Part shown: piece after piece, positions 27,749 through 35,777 of the stretch
Layout: every line of letters starts with the position of its first letter
Position numbering within the stretch: position 1 is the stretch's first letter
Assembly (NCBI GenBank): GCA_002401775.2
Contig: NVUB02000011.1
Coordinates: 1-52,271, forward strand
Source: Ectothiorhodospiraceae bacterium
GTDB taxonomy: Bacteria > Pseudomonadota > Gammaproteobacteria > SZUA-152
Direction: 5' to 3'
Length of the DNA stretch: 52,271 bases
Notes under the pieces: model-generated
What the model was told of the DNA's origin: nothing
The model's input: the letters and a program-made list of their open reading frames with translations, nothing else
Database searches by the model: none
Program-made: the position numbers and the translations under genes

Positions 27749-28225
27749 GCCATATCCCCCTCTTTGAGGCTATAAAGCGAATGGTTACAACTTCTTTGGA
27801 TGCCGGCCTTCGCTGGAATGACGAATGGAGTGGGATTTTGGGTTTAACTTTATACTATTCGTTACTAACCTATTTTTCCTCATACACTTCTACGCCCCCA
27901 AACAAGCGTTTCCTAACTCCTTGCAACTGTTTATTCTTTTGTTTGCTGCACGTTTTTTAGTCGTCAAACATCTATGACAATTAGGTTCAATTGATTCACT
28001 CTGCAACGGGTGCTCTTGGTGGGCACGGCCTTTATAACCAAAGGTCACAAGCGCCCCAGAGGGTACACCCTACTGAATCTTTCTACTTTCCCAAGCCATC
28101 ACATTACTTACCGGTATTGGGACGCTACCCTTTAATAAAGGGGTTTGCTCGAATAAAATAAGCATTCTCATACGGTTACGGAGCATAGTTAACAACACAA
28201 TCATAGGTTTCGCTGTGCTATTCAA
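27749..28225. other. Gene-free stretch with a copy of the ahcY-downstream block
   Basis: It holds ATTCTTTTGTTTGCTGCACG at about 27934, then TTGATTCACTCTGCAACGGG and the GGTCACAAGTGCCCCAGAGG / GTACACCCTACT sequence (about 27991-28075). The same order follows the rmlB tags at 29480-29620 and 37400-37530. GGGACGCTACCC occurs at about 28121-28132. No rmlB tag or ahcY fragment is left in this copy. Confidence 0.6.
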
Positions 28226-28717
28226 TTATTCCGGTTGCATAATCCAGCCTCGAGATTCCAAATCGGCCAAAATCCGCTCCGCGTCTTCTGTAAGCGTACT
28301 TACATGTTCATGGCCCTTGTTGAGGGCATTAGACAATCTGTCGAGGTCTTCCATATATTCGTGAATCATTTCGTTGCGGAGGTCTCGCAATGTCACCCAT
28401 AGCTCTGCGGATGTGAGCAGTCCGAGTTTTTCCGCCCGATTGAGATTATCAATTGCGGGGCCGATTGTCTCTCCCACTGCATTGAGGTACTGGGGTAGCA
28501 GTTTGTCGCCTACGGTATCCTGCAAGCGGCCAAAACGGCTCACAAATGCATCCACGCGCTCGGACAGTTCTATATCTGCTTCCAATCTCTCTATCTTTTC
28601 GCGCGTAAATAGGGTTGGAAAAAGCCGCTGGTCGGTTAAGCGCAGGCAGTGTATCTCCTTCGTCACAATCCGCGCCAAAAACTGCAGCCGCAGCAATTTT
28701 CCAGATTCGATATTCAC
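28226..28717 (-). CDS. HEPN-domain toxin (intact)
   Basis: The 163-residue helical protein has FVSRFGRLQDTVGDKLLPQY, IDNLNRAEKLGLLTSAELWV and LRDLRNEMIHEYMEDLDRLS, with the catalytic R-N-x4-H-x-Y HEPN motif intact. It is the RNase-like half of an MNT/HEPN module and overlaps the MNT gene by four bases. With the module at 31201-31982 it is one of only two MNT/HEPN pairs in which both partners look whole. Confidence 0.85.
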   Translation of the reverse strand: MNIESGKLLRLQFLARIVTKEIHCLRLTDQRLFPTLFTREKIERLEADIELSERVDAFVSRFGRLQDTVGDKLLPQYLNAVGETIGPAIDNLNRAEKLGLLTSAELWVTLRDLRNEMIHEYMEDLDRLSNALNKGHEHVSTLTEDAERILADLESRGWIMQPE

Positions 28718-29013
28718 AGCGTAATGCCTTGCTTTTTTGCCACATCATGAATAGGTAAATGCGCCAAATTGGGGGCACTCAGTACAACGTCAACTTTACG
28801 CCCTCCTAACTTAAGGCTGATCCGTCCCGATATTCTCGCGCTTAACCAGGCAGACTCATCTATTGGATGCGGGAGTTCTACAAGCAGGTCAATATCACCA
28901 CCACGGGCGTTATCGTCCGTGCGGGAACCAAACAGACTGACCTGTGCGTCGTCTCCAGCCAGGTCTGCCACAGCTCGGCGGATAATTTCAATTTGATATT
29001 GTTTCAGTCTCAT
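28714..29013 (-). CDS. MNT-domain nucleotidyltransferase (antitoxin)
   Basis: The 99-residue protein has VSLFGSRTDDNARGGDIDLL (GSx9DxD intact) and the C-terminal LGGRKVDVVLSAPNLAHLPI carboxylate strand. It should modify and neutralise the coupled HEPN toxin. A 40-codon fragment of a near-identical gene is fused in front of another MNT gene at 34889-35009. Confidence 0.88.
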   Translation of the reverse strand: MRLKQYQIEIIRRAVADLAGDDAQVSLFGSRTDDNARGGDIDLLVELPHPIDESAWLSARISGRISLKLGGRKVDVVLSAPNLAHLPIHDVAKKQGITL

Positions 29014-29057
29014 TTTGCTGATGATCGTTTTTTAAAGCGTACCGTTTTCCATTCGTC

Positions 29058-29279
29058 TCAGGCTGCAAACCGTAGCACTTCAATCTCTGCGCCGTGAGCA
29101 ACGACCTCTTCCGACATTGCCAAAACCCTGTCCGTCATCTCTTCGGAAAGACAATACTCACCGCAGTTTTCGCACACATCGGCGGGCACGCCCTTAATCG
29201 CCACCGTGGTGGTGCCACGCTCCAACGTTACCGTCGCCGTTTTTGGTTGAGTTTCACCTTGCTTACAGATTATACACAT
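29058..29279 (-). CDS. YgiT-type zinc-finger antitoxin
   Basis: The 73-residue protein starts MCIICKQGETQPKTATVTLE and carries two CxxC pairs (CIIC and CENC), which bind zinc as in the MqsA N-terminal domain, followed by EEMTDRVLAMSEEVVAHGAE. I take the ATG at 29279, by analogy with the second copy (36752-36976). Its DUF4258 partner upstream has lost most of its sequence, so this is an orphan. Confidence 0.83.
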   Translation of the reverse strand: MCIICKQGETQPKTATVTLERGTTTVAIKGVPADVCENCGEYCLSEEMTDRVLAMSEEVVAHGAEIEVLRFAA

Positions 29280-29376
29280 TGCATGACTGCCTTCTCTTTC
29301 TATAGTCATCGCCCCACGGCGCATTGTCCGGAATAGCTGTGCTGCACTTCACGATCCGATTTCTCGGAGTCAACAG
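29280..29376 (-). pseudogene. DUF4258 toxin remnant with internal deletion
   Basis: Compared with the intact copy at 36964-37281, only the first codons (CGGATCGTGAAGTGCAGCA) and the last part (ATTCCGGACAATGCGCCGTG and GGGCGATGACTATAG) remain. About 70 codons in the middle are missing. It lies directly between an rmlB tag and the intact zinc-finger antitoxin. Confidence 0.72.
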
Positions 29377-29486
29377 ACAGTAACAACGGTAATATCTGTT
29401 TCGTTGATAAATTGCCTGACGACTGCCAAACCGATAAATCCGGCTTCGCCAGTAATCAATATTTTTTCAACTTTTCTACTGTTCAT
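29377..29486 (-). pseudogene. rmlB/rfbB-like 5' tag with start codon (tag 4)
   Basis: The minus strand reads [37 protein letters not shown], then shifts into the DUF4258 remnant. The GxxGFIG nucleotide loop (TGGAGFIG in RmlB) and the second strand are recognisable. The gene is cut at about codon 37. Confidence 0.8.
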
Positions 29487-29623
29487 TTGTTCATTCTTTT
29501 GTTTGCTGCATTTTTGAGTCGTTAGTCCCTTAACCAATCCCAATTGGTTCACTCTGCAACGGCTACTCTTGGTGGGCACGGCCCTTATAACCATTAGGTC
29601 ACAAGTGCCGCGGGTTTCAACTG

Positions 29624-29787
29624 TATAGGGTGGGCACGTTATTGTTGCCCACGCGGAGATTATTCCCTGCAACCCAAACTTTTAAGGGCTAAATAACAGT
29701 CCACCTTATTCATAGAAACTTTATCCATAGAAATTTAGTCCGGAAAAAACATTCTGCGTGGACACTATAAAACGTGCCCACCCTACT
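29624..29787. repeat. GTAGGGTGGGCAC-family element, copy 2
   Basis: The left end is AGGGTGGGCACGTTATTGTT, the right end AAAACGTGCCCACCCTACT, with the core GGGCTAAATAACAGTCCACC between. It is part of the repeated ahcY-downstream block that ends in the next ahcY fragment. Confidence 0.7.
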
Positions 29788-29892
29788 CCACTAAACTGAC
29801 TGTACGTGTCTCTTGTAGCTTCCAATCAGCGACACATACAGCGAGGTTAGCATGTCCATTGGGCCGTCGGTCTTTTTTACTATGACGTATTC

Positions 29893-29982
29893 CTAGCATC
29901 TGTAACGCTCCGGTTTATAAGGCCCTTCAACCGACACATTAATGTAATCAGACTGCTCTTGCGACAAGGTCGTAAGGTGCAG
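29893..29982 (-). pseudogene. ahcY 3'-end fragment, copy 2
   Basis: This copy is nearly identical to copy 1 (23207-23296): [26 protein letters not shown], stop. Both are fused at the same base to the end of the same HEPN gene, so copies 1 and 2 come from a duplication of an already fused HEPN-ahcY unit. Confidence 0.8.
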
Positions 29983-29992
29983 GGTGACTGGG

Positions 29993-30262
29993 TTAGAGCC
30001 TTTTTTGTATCTCAACCTTTTGTGGCAACCTAAGCCCCTCTACTTCCATGCGGGTCGCAGCGTAATCCCGCAGGTGATTATAGCATTCTACCAAAAGATG
30101 GCTGTATTCTTTCGCGAGGACAAGATTCTCGGCAAAGGTTTCTGGGCTTTCCATATATTCATGTACTAGCCGGTTGCGCAGTTTGCGTGCCTCTAACCAT
30201 TGCACTACGTCTTCTACAACCCCTAGTTTCTCCGCTCGGTTTAGCGTTTCGATCTGACTGCC
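29993..30262 (-). pseudogene. HEPN toxin, C-terminal part only
   Basis: The reading is SQIETLNRAEKLGVVEDVVQ, WLEARKLRNRLVHEYMESPE, AENLVLAKEYSHLLVECYNH, ending EIQKRL. The RN-x4-HEY motif is intact, but the first half is missing: homology stops at 30262, where GGGGTCAGACTCGATTGATT follows. The matching MNT partner is absent here. A short protein could start internally, but it would lack the N-terminal helices. Confidence 0.78.
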
Positions 30263-30334
30263 GCATCAATGGGGTCAGACTCGATTGATTCACTATGCCA
30301 CCATATCAATTACTTCTAACTGGCGTGATCAAGG

Positions 30335-30487
30335 CTAGGCTAGTCCTTCCTCACTGCAAAGCCGGAACAACTTATCGTCCGAAGCGCCGCCCATTTTCTG
30401 CTCGTAAACGGTCGCGACATTATAGCCTGCATCACGCAAAATCTCTTGACCGCATTTCCCCATATTTTCATCAAGTTTGATCTTCAC
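30335..30487 (-). pseudogene. DUF5615 PIN-like toxin, truncated
   Basis: A GTG start overlaps the DUF433 stop as GTGA. The 50 residues read MKIKLDENMGKCGQEILRDA, GYNVATVYEQKMGGASDD, then LFRLCSEEGLA and a TAG. This is the N-terminal half of a DUF5615 protein, cut before the second acidic motif (LVTLDxDF). An active RNase is unlikely. Confidence 0.75.
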
Positions 30488-30726
30488 GCTACCCGTTCCG
30501 TGGGTACTGGAATAATCCTTTCTCTGGATGCCTCAGCAGCATAGGCGATGGTGGCCAAAATATCCTCGTGGGTCAGTTGCGGATACTCTTTCATGATCTC
30601 CTGTTCGGTCATGCCGCTGGCCAGGTAATCAAGGATAAGTGAAACCCATATTCTGGTGCCCTTGATGCAAGGCTTGCCGAAGCAGACGTTCGGGGCGATG
30701 CTGATTTTTTCTAATAGCTGATTCAT
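30484..30726 (-). CDS. DUF433 antitoxin
   Basis: The 80-residue protein has NVCFGKPCIKGTRIWVSLIL, and MTEQEIMKEYPQLTHEDILA, the full DUF433 signature. The end (ASRERIIPVPTERVA) is ordinary. It looks intact, while its DUF5615 partner is truncated, so it is probably an orphan antitoxin. Confidence 0.87.
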   Translation of the reverse strand: MNQLLEKISIAPNVCFGKPCIKGTRIWVSLILDYLASGMTEQEIMKEYPQLTHEDILATIAYAAEASRERIIPVPTERVA

Positions 30727-31200
30727 AATCCTAAGTCTCGTCTTATTTTACTATATTCTTTTTCGCCGTATCCCAATCAATAAACTCATTGTTAAAGGGG
30801 ACACTACCCAATGCCATGAAGTTAAGCAAATCACCTGCGCCCCCTGTAACATAAACGCTTGATTTTATTCTTTAATTTACTCATTTCTTCGAATGAAAGG
30901 CCGTCCTTTTCTGACTACCTCGATGGCTCACGCACCAATGGGGGTCGTACAGATCAATAGGGCCAGATTCAATCCCAGATAAGTTAAGAAAAAATTAAAC
31001 TAAATCCTCGTCATTCCGGCATGCTTTTAGCCGGAATCCAGCCATTTAGTCTTCTGGATCCCGGCTAAAAGCGTGCCGGAGCAAAAGGGGACGCTACCGA
31101 ATGGTACTGACTTAAGCCTTAAATGCACGTATTCTCGTCATTCCGGCGAATGCCGGAATGACGATTGTGATTTCAGCTTAAGTCAGTACCATTCGGGACG
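30727..31200. repeat. Gene-free repeat region with two palindromic elements
   Basis: At 30796-30824 is a half copy of the GGGACACTACCC-AATG element. At 31010-31082 lies an imperfect palindrome of about 27-base arms (TCCGGCATGCTTTTAGCCGG against its partner around CCGGCTAAAAGCGTGCCGGA). At 31087-31206 is a nested palindrome: GGGACGCTACC, an 18-base perfect inverted repeat GAATGGTACTGACTTAAG, and an inner GTCATTCCGGC/GCCGGAATGAC hairpin. No coding sequence is supported. Confidence 0.7.
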
Positions 31201-31692
31201 CTACCCTTTTCCGCCTTGTATGATGTGCATTTCATAATACTGTCGTACTCCTACCAGTGTTTCACTCAGTATCTCGTAGGCTGAAAATGCAGTATTTATG
31301 TTTTCGGCAATGGTAGCTTCATCTGTCAGATATTCATGTGTAAGAGAGTTCCTGAGCAGCCTGATCCCTAACCACTCGTCAAAATCATGGACTATGTCAT
31401 ATTTCTCCATTCTTCGAAGAGTATCTATCAGGGAAACATCTTGGCTGGTGTCTTCCAGGCTGGCCAAGGCGACAGAGCGGAACAGCTTTGAGGTGATAAA
31501 ATCCTGCAGTTTACTGAGTCTGGCAAGGTACAGATCCAGTCGGTCTATTTGAGCGTCATCTAGTTGGGATATCTGCTCAGGTTGCAGTGGAACATCACCA
31601 GCAATCTGTTGACGGGAGCGTTCGAGATGATGGTGCATTCTAGCTGCTACCTCAAGATTCTCCCGCAAGACTTCTGTAAAATCACTTGTCAC
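31201..31692 (-). CDS. HEPN-domain toxin (intact)
   Basis: The 163-residue helical protein has LDLYLARLSKLQDFITSKLF, IDTLRRMEKYDIVHDFDEWL and LRLLRNSLTHEYLTDEATIA-type sequence with an intact R-N-x4-HEY. It is coupled to the MNT gene by a four-base overlap. It is distant in sequence from the 28226 HEPN, so the modules were acquired separately, not simply copied. Its stop lies inside the right boundary of the nested palindrome at 31087-31206. Confidence 0.85.
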   Translation of the reverse strand: MTSDFTEVLRENLEVAARMHHHLERSRQQIAGDVPLQPEQISQLDDAQIDRLDLYLARLSKLQDFITSKLFRSVALASLEDTSQDVSLIDTLRRMEKYDIVHDFDEWLGIRLLRNSLTHEYLTDEATIAENINTAFSAYEILSETLVGVRQYYEMHIIQGGKG

Positions 31693-31982
31693 AGCTGAAT
31701 TCCGGTCTTTTTAGCGATACGATGAATGGCATTCAGGGGAGCATCTCGGGTTTTGAGGATGATATCGATACGTTGCACGCCAATACGTTCCCATATTTTT
31801 TGAAGCATACGAGCCTTGTGGTTTAACAATTTCTCATGGATGTCCGTTTCTACATAGAGATCGATATCGCCGCCTTTACGTCCGTCATCCAGCCGCGAGC
31901 CAAACAGGTAGATATCTGCGGAGGGGTCTTCGTTGTGAATTGCCTCGGTGATGGCTATTTTTTCCTGTTCTTTCAGTCGCAT
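31689..31982 (-). CDS. MNT-domain nucleotidyltransferase (antitoxin)
   Basis: The protein from MRLKEQEKIAITEAI has IYLFGSRLDDGRKGGDIDLY (intact GSx9DxD) and IGVQRIDIILKTRDAPLNAI. I choose the ATG at 31982 over one at 32087, because MRL is the shared start of the MNT proteins in this window. An rmlB tag with its own start codon lies about 110 bases upstream. Confidence 0.87.
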   Translation of the reverse strand: MRLKEQEKIAITEAIHNEDPSADIYLFGSRLDDGRKGGDIDLYVETDIHEKLLNHKARMLQKIWERIGVQRIDIILKTRDAPLNAIHRIAKKTGIQL

Positions 31983-32089
31983 GACTGTATTCCCGCCTCC
32001 ATGGTTTGTCGTCCTGATATTTTTCGATGATTCGACCGTGCTCAATGACACTACCAAAAGGTAAAAGGAGACGCTACCCTTTTCCATAA

Positions 32090-32218
32090 TTTCCCTGCAT
32101 AAGTGAGCACATCAATATTAACAACGGTAATATCCATTTCGTTGATGAACTGTCTAACCACTGCCGAGCCGATAAATCCGGCTCCGCCGGTAACTATCAC
32201 TGTATTTATATTTCGCAT
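32090..32218 (-). pseudogene. rmlB/rfbB-like 5' tag, best preserved (tag 5)
   Basis: The minus strand reads [43 protein letters not shown], a clean N-terminus of dTDP-glucose 4,6-dehydratase with the TGGAGFIG loop. It breaks after TYAGK (codon 43) into unrelated bases that lead to the MNT gene. It still has a plausible start, but the frame ends a few codons later. Confidence 0.85.
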
Positions 32219-32538
32219 ACTGATCATCTATATCACTAGAACACTTGACAAACATCCCCGCCGTAAGCGGACGGGGTATTAACGCCACACCGGCGAATAC
32301 CCTCTGGGGCATAAAAGGGTGCCAGGGGTTTCACCAACAGTAGGCGCTCTTAGACGACCTCTGGATTCTGGCCTACGCCAGAATGACGGTATTCGCAGCG
32401 AGCGGCGGGGAATTAAACCCATAGGGGTTAAATTGTCACGTAGCTGCGCAGCGTGACCGACACTACAGCGCTATCAGTCTTGTGCGCGCGAATCATCTTC
32501 CCGGATATCCATTTCGTTATATCGCCAACGGCGGTGGG
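32219..32538. other. Gene-free stretch with short palindromes
   Basis: It contains CTGGATTCTGGCCTACGCCA and GAATGACGGTA (hairpin) and AGGCGCTCTTAG with GCGGGGAATTAAACCCATAG. The last sequence recurs at about 48050-48090 and similar hairpins near 49970. No coding sequence is supported. Confidence 0.55.
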
Positions 32539-32661
32539 TCAGAGTCCTTTTCCTTTTGTTTTCAGTTCCGGGTAACGTTGCATTATTTTCTTGCTCATCT
32601 CATCTAATAAATCAGATATTCTGCGTGCTGATTGTATTGCCAGATGGATACTGGCAAATCT

Positions 32662-33039
32662 CTATTTCATTGTTTCAGGGTATTCGTGGGTGAAGTCATT
32701 GCGTATCTTGCGCAATTCCATCCATTCCTCTGCCGACGGTAGCCATTCGAGCTGTTCCAGACGATTAAGGCGATCAATCACTGGCATCGCTGCGATATCT
32801 TCCTCCAGGGCAAGCAATACCGCCTTCATTAGCCTGTTCCCTATGTCATCCTGCAGTCGTATATAGCGATAGGTAAATTGATCCAGTAGCCTGCGCTGTT
32901 GCTTGTCAAGATTTTGTAACATTTTCTCCGTCAAGTCACGTTGAGCCAGATCGATCAAAGCCTCGCAAAGCGCTTCCTGGTGCATACGACAAGTTGCGTA
33001 GGACTGCTGCAACGCCAGTATTTCCGGCTTTTCTGTCAT
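32662..33039 (-). CDS. HEPN-domain toxin with premature in-frame stop
   Basis: The 125-residue protein has FTYRYIRLQDDIGNRLMKAV, IDRLNRLEQLEWLPSAEEWM and LRKIRNDFTHEYPETMK, with intact R-N-x4-HEY. A TAG follows, but the same frame continues with RFASIHLAIQSARRISDLLD, MSKKIMQRYPELKTKGKGL to a TGA at 32539-32541. The ancestral protein was thus about 167 residues. The catalytic motif is present, so the short form might still act, but the last helix is gone. Coupled to the MNT gene by four bases. Confidence 0.78.
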   Translation of the reverse strand: MTEKPEILALQQSYATCRMHQEALCEALIDLAQRDLTEKMLQNLDKQQRRLLDQFTYRYIRLQDDIGNRLMKAVLLALEEDIAAMPVIDRLNRLEQLEWLPSAEEWMELRKIRNDFTHEYPETMK

Positions 33040-33335
33040 AGCTGGATCCCCTTCTCGTGCGCTATACGTACTATCGGGCGTTGATCATCCGGGGCCTCGA
33101 TAATGACATCGACCTTACGCTCCCCCAGCAATTGTTCGAGTTTTGTGAGAAAGCGAATTTTCCGTAACAATATTTCTCGCGGCGAAACGCCGGCCGGCCT
33201 GATCATTAAATCGATATCGCCCCCTCTTTTATTATCATCAACGCGGGAGCCAAACAGCCATACACGGGCCTGGGCGCCGAACACGTCGGTCGTTACTTTC
33301 TGAATGGCTTTGACTTGTGAGGGAGTAAGGCGCAT
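33036..33335 (-). CDS. MNT-domain nucleotidyltransferase (antitoxin)
   Basis: Starting at MRLTPSQVKAIQKV (ATG at 33335), the 99-residue protein has VWLFGSRVDDNKRGGDIDLM (intact GSx9DxD) and LGERKVDVIIEAPDDQRPIV. An ATG at 33428 would extend it through unrelated residues derived from the antisense of an rmlB tag, so I reject it. It is coupled to a shortened HEPN gene. Confidence 0.87.
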   Translation of the reverse strand: MRLTPSQVKAIQKVTTDVFGAQARVWLFGSRVDDNKRGGDIDLMIRPAGVSPREILLRKIRFLTKLEQLLGERKVDVIIEAPDDQRPIVRIAHEKGIQL

Positions 33336-33399
33336 GGATATTTCAGTTGTTGGCACAAAAGGGGGGCGAGCCATTTTTGGCTGCCTCAAACATGGCATA

Positions 33400-33465
33400 G
33401 ACAGTGTGACCGATGAACCCGGCTCCACCGGTAATCAGTACCCTTTTAATTTTTCTACTATTCAT
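33400..33465 (-). pseudogene. rmlB/rfbB-like 5' tag, short (tag 6)
   Basis: The minus strand reads [20 protein letters not shown], then TV and unrelated sequence. The start codon and the full TGGAGFIG loop remain. This tag breaks earlier (codon 22) than the others. It lies 65 bases upstream of an MNT/HEPN module. Confidence 0.78.
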
Positions 33466-33827
33466 TCTTTTATTTGCTGCACGTTTCTCTTATTGTGACA
33501 TTTCGATCTAGTTCTTAGGTCGTTAGTCATCAATAATGACCTGAATCAATTGATACATTCTGTAACGGGTACTCTTGGTGGGCAATGCCTTTATAACCAA
33601 AGGTCACAAGTGCCCCCAGAGGGTACACCCTACTCAACTGACTGTACGTGACTTCTGTAGTTTCCATCCATAAGTACCTTTAGCAAGGTTAACATGTCCA
33701 TGTGCGCCTGCTGTGACAGATAAATATGTATTCAGCGCGTGCTCGTACCCCCCCTCACCCCAACCCTCTCCCCAATGGGGAGAGGGAGCAAATGAAAAAT
33801 GAAATCAAATAAGCCTAGTAACGACTC
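33466..33827. repeat. ahcY-downstream block, copy with tag 6
   Basis: From right to left it follows the ahcY fragment and matches the block beyond the intact ahcY: TTAGCAAGGTTAACATGTCC, GTACACCCTACTCAACTGAC, GGTCACAAGTGCCCCCAGAG and GTTTGCTGCACG-like sequence. The GTAGGGTGGGCAC element is missing here. Instead CCCTCTCCCCAATGGGGAGA (about 33767-33787, hairpin) is added next to the ahcY end. Confidence 0.65.
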
Positions 33828-34067
33828 TTAGTAACGATAGTGCCCAGGCTTATAAGGCCCATCAACTGGCACATTAATGTAGTCAGCCTGCGCTTGCGAC
33901 AAGGTGGTGAGATTCACACCCACTTTTTTCAAATGCAGGCGTGCAACTTTTTCATCTACTGTTTTAGGCACTACGTAAACTTCATTTTTGTAGTTATCGC
34001 CCTTGACGAAGAATTCTAACTGAGCAAGCACCTGATTGGTAAACGAGGCTGACATCACGAAGCTCGG
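33828..34067 (-). pseudogene. ahcY 3'-end fragment, copy 3
   Basis: About 80 codons are nearly identical to intact ahcY from [20 protein letters not shown] to [10 protein letters not shown] and the stop. A few substitutions occur (VVPKTVDEK instead of VLPKSLDEK). The Rossmann and catalytic domains are missing. A start upstream in unrelated sequence is possible, but the product would not be an enzyme. Confidence 0.88.
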
Positions 34068-34161
34068 GGGCTTTTGGTGGGCATGGTCATGATCACCAAT
34101 GGTCACAAGTGCCCCAGAGGGTACACCCTACGCCACTGCCGGAAGGAATGCATTTTCATTC

Positions 34162-34559
34162 TTATTTTTTCTCACTAGAAAACATTATTTTATCAATTGT
34201 CTCTACAAATAACTCTGCCTGTTGCAACGACCAGCCTGCCTTATCGATATCAACCCCTTTTCCCAGGTAATCCGCCATCAATCGGATGTCTTCGACCTTA
34301 TTCAGCGATCGCCCCAGTTCAGTCGGAAGTTTCTCTGTTTTGACAAGGTGAAGGCTGAATACAGAAATCAATCCGCTGTGTGTTTTGGTTGTCATCGCCA
34401 GCTCTGCAAAACCGGCTGCGATCAGTGAAGCGCGTGATGCATCAAACATGGCGTAGTAGGCTCTGTTACAGGTGCCATCAGCATCTTCTGCGGTTAATAA
34501 CGCCTTGCCGAGGCAAGTGCCCGCCTAGCCTTTGTCATTAACTCATCTGCTGTAATCAC
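34162..34559 (-). pseudogene. HEPN-type protein, frameshifted near its start
   Basis: A GTG start overlaps the MNT stop (GTGA): VITADELMTKARRALASARR, then a frameshift, then AEDADGTCNRAYYAMFDASR, ASLIAAGFAELAMTTKTHSG and FSLHLVKTEKLPTELGRSLN. This is the other HEPN class (YYAxF, HSGL, F-x-K). One frameshift is the only damage. An internal start at 34449 would give a 95-residue protein. Confidence 0.75.
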
Positions 34560-34888
34560 AAGGCAACGCCCTCTTGTTGAATATTTTTAATCAGATACGG
34601 GTTGCTGTATTGCTCAGGGTGTTGCCACTCGTCCTGCCAAATCGGCAATGCTTGTATCCTCATGCCGGTTTCAAGCAGAATATCGTAGGCAATATCATCC
34701 ATCTTCAGTTTAAGTGTAAAAAAATCACCGCTTGGCTCCATCATTAATATGGCGAGGTCAATATCACTTTCAGCATGATGGTCACCACGAGCACGACTAC
34801 CAAACATTAACACACGTTTGATGGAAAAAATCGTAGTGATTTTTTCCATAAACAGTTTGGTTGCCTGTGCAGTTGTTTTAGTGCTCAT
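34556..34888 (-). CDS. MNT-domain nucleotidyltransferase (antitoxin)
   Basis: The protein from MSTKTTAQATKLFMEKITTI has VLMFGSRARGDHHAESDIDL (intact GSx10DxD) and AYDILLETGMRIQALPIWQD. It is of the class that pairs with YYAxF-type HEPN proteins, different from the 99-residue MNTs elsewhere. I choose the ATG at 34888; bases further upstream belong to a fragment of another MNT gene. The partner is frameshifted. Confidence 0.86.
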   Translation of the reverse strand: MSTKTTAQATKLFMEKITTIFSIKRVLMFGSRARGDHHAESDIDLAILMMEPSGDFFTLKLKMDDIAYDILLETGMRIQALPIWQDEWQHPEQYSNPYLIKNIQQEGVAL

Positions 34889-35009
34889 TATCACCGCCAC
34901 GTACACTATCGTCCGTTCGAGAACCGAACAGGCTAACCTGCGCATCATCCCCCGCCAGTTCCGCAACGGCCCGGCGGATAATGTCAATTTGGTGCGTTAT
35001 TAGTCTCAT
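34889..35009 (-). pseudogene. 5' fragment of a second-type MNT gene fused upstream
   Basis: The minus strand reads MRLITHQIDIIRRAVAELAG, DDAQVSLFGSRTDDSVRGGD and then runs into the start of the next gene. It is nearly identical to the first 40 codons of the MNT gene at 28714-29013. The junction falls right at the DxD motif. It shows that modules recombine with each other. Confidence 0.82.
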
Positions 35010-35258
35010 TACAGTGTATCGTTATTTCCTTTATCGTTTTAAGTATACTGTTGAAAATTCTATTTGTAAGCGCAACACTGCTTAATTGTGCAAAAACCAA
35101 CAAAGCATTAATAATCGCTTTTGATGATGCTGTGCAATTCGGTACTAACAAATCCGTATCGTCTGTCGCTTTATGATAACCATACGAGAACAGTACAAAA
35201 CCACTGTTATTAACCTGGACTCAAAATAGATTATCCTGATCTATTTTGAGTCCCTGTA
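35010..35258. repeat. Gene-free stretch: nucleotidyltransferase fragment and hairpin, second copy
   Basis: 35122-35258 repeats 25812-25946 almost base for base: the HGYHKATDDTDLLV-type fragment (minus strand), CAGTACAAAACCACTGTTAT and the GACTCAAAATAGAT hairpin at 35218-35252. It follows the disrupted regulator copy just as the first copy follows the intact one. Confidence 0.7.
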
Positions 35259-35777
35259 TCATTCAGGATCCCTTACTAATAAATCATCCAAGCCATTCAC
35301 TTCATCTTTCAGCTGATCAATTTCTCGCTTTAGCATTTCGTATTCCACCATTTTATGCTTAAGAAAGCGCGTCGTGAGCTGGGCTTTTTCTTCGATTCCC
35401 TTGGGGGTCAATAGATAGACGTAAATATTTTTATTCGGGTTGCGTTGAAAATTTCGCGCTTTCACTTGTCCTTTGTCGATGAGTGCACGAAGACAGTAAT
35501 TAGTTTTACCTAAGGAATAGAAATTAAATAACTCATACAATTAGCATCTCTGCTTCAGCCCGTCTTCGCCCGTTCTTCAATCACAAAAGTTCGAAATAAG
35601 AGCAACTATTCCTGCACTTTTTCTCAATCAGAACGAACAAATACGCACTAAATCAGAGCGCCACTTATAAAAGTTATTTAATTTCCATTCCTAAGCTGAC
35701 GCCCAAAGCCCTTGGCTGATATCGGGCTGGGCCTCGATATGTTTGAAAATACGGTAGTGGATTTCATCATGAGGCAT
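35259..35777 (-). pseudogene. EPS-associated MarR-type regulator, disrupted by a MITE
   Basis: The C-terminal part ([20 protein letters not shown] to the end) is intact and the N-terminal start codon region is recognisable at 35777, but a 176-bp element lies between them and a further 13 bases are missing from the first helices. The regulator cannot be made whole. Sequence on both sides matches the intact copy. Confidence 0.85.
35515..35690. mobile_element. MITE of 176 bp with terminal inverted repeats and target duplication
   Basis: The ends are GAATAGAAATTAAATAACT and AGTTATTTAATTTCCATTC, inverted with one mismatch. CTAAG flanks both sides (35510-35514 and 35691-35695), and the intact gene shows a single such site (CCAAA there). 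The interior has no gene. A non-autonomous transposon is the natural reading; no source transposase is in the window. Confidence 0.85.

Noticed and set aside
33336-33428. Longer start for the MNT gene at 33036-33335
   Set aside because: The extra residues overlap an rmlB tag region, are unlike any MNT start, and all similar proteins here begin with MRL.
33767-33787. CCCTCTCCCC/GGGGAGAGGG hairpins near ahcY fragments as true ahcY terminators
   Set aside because: They are missing after intact ahcY and occur as common dispersed repeats, so a function there is not supported.
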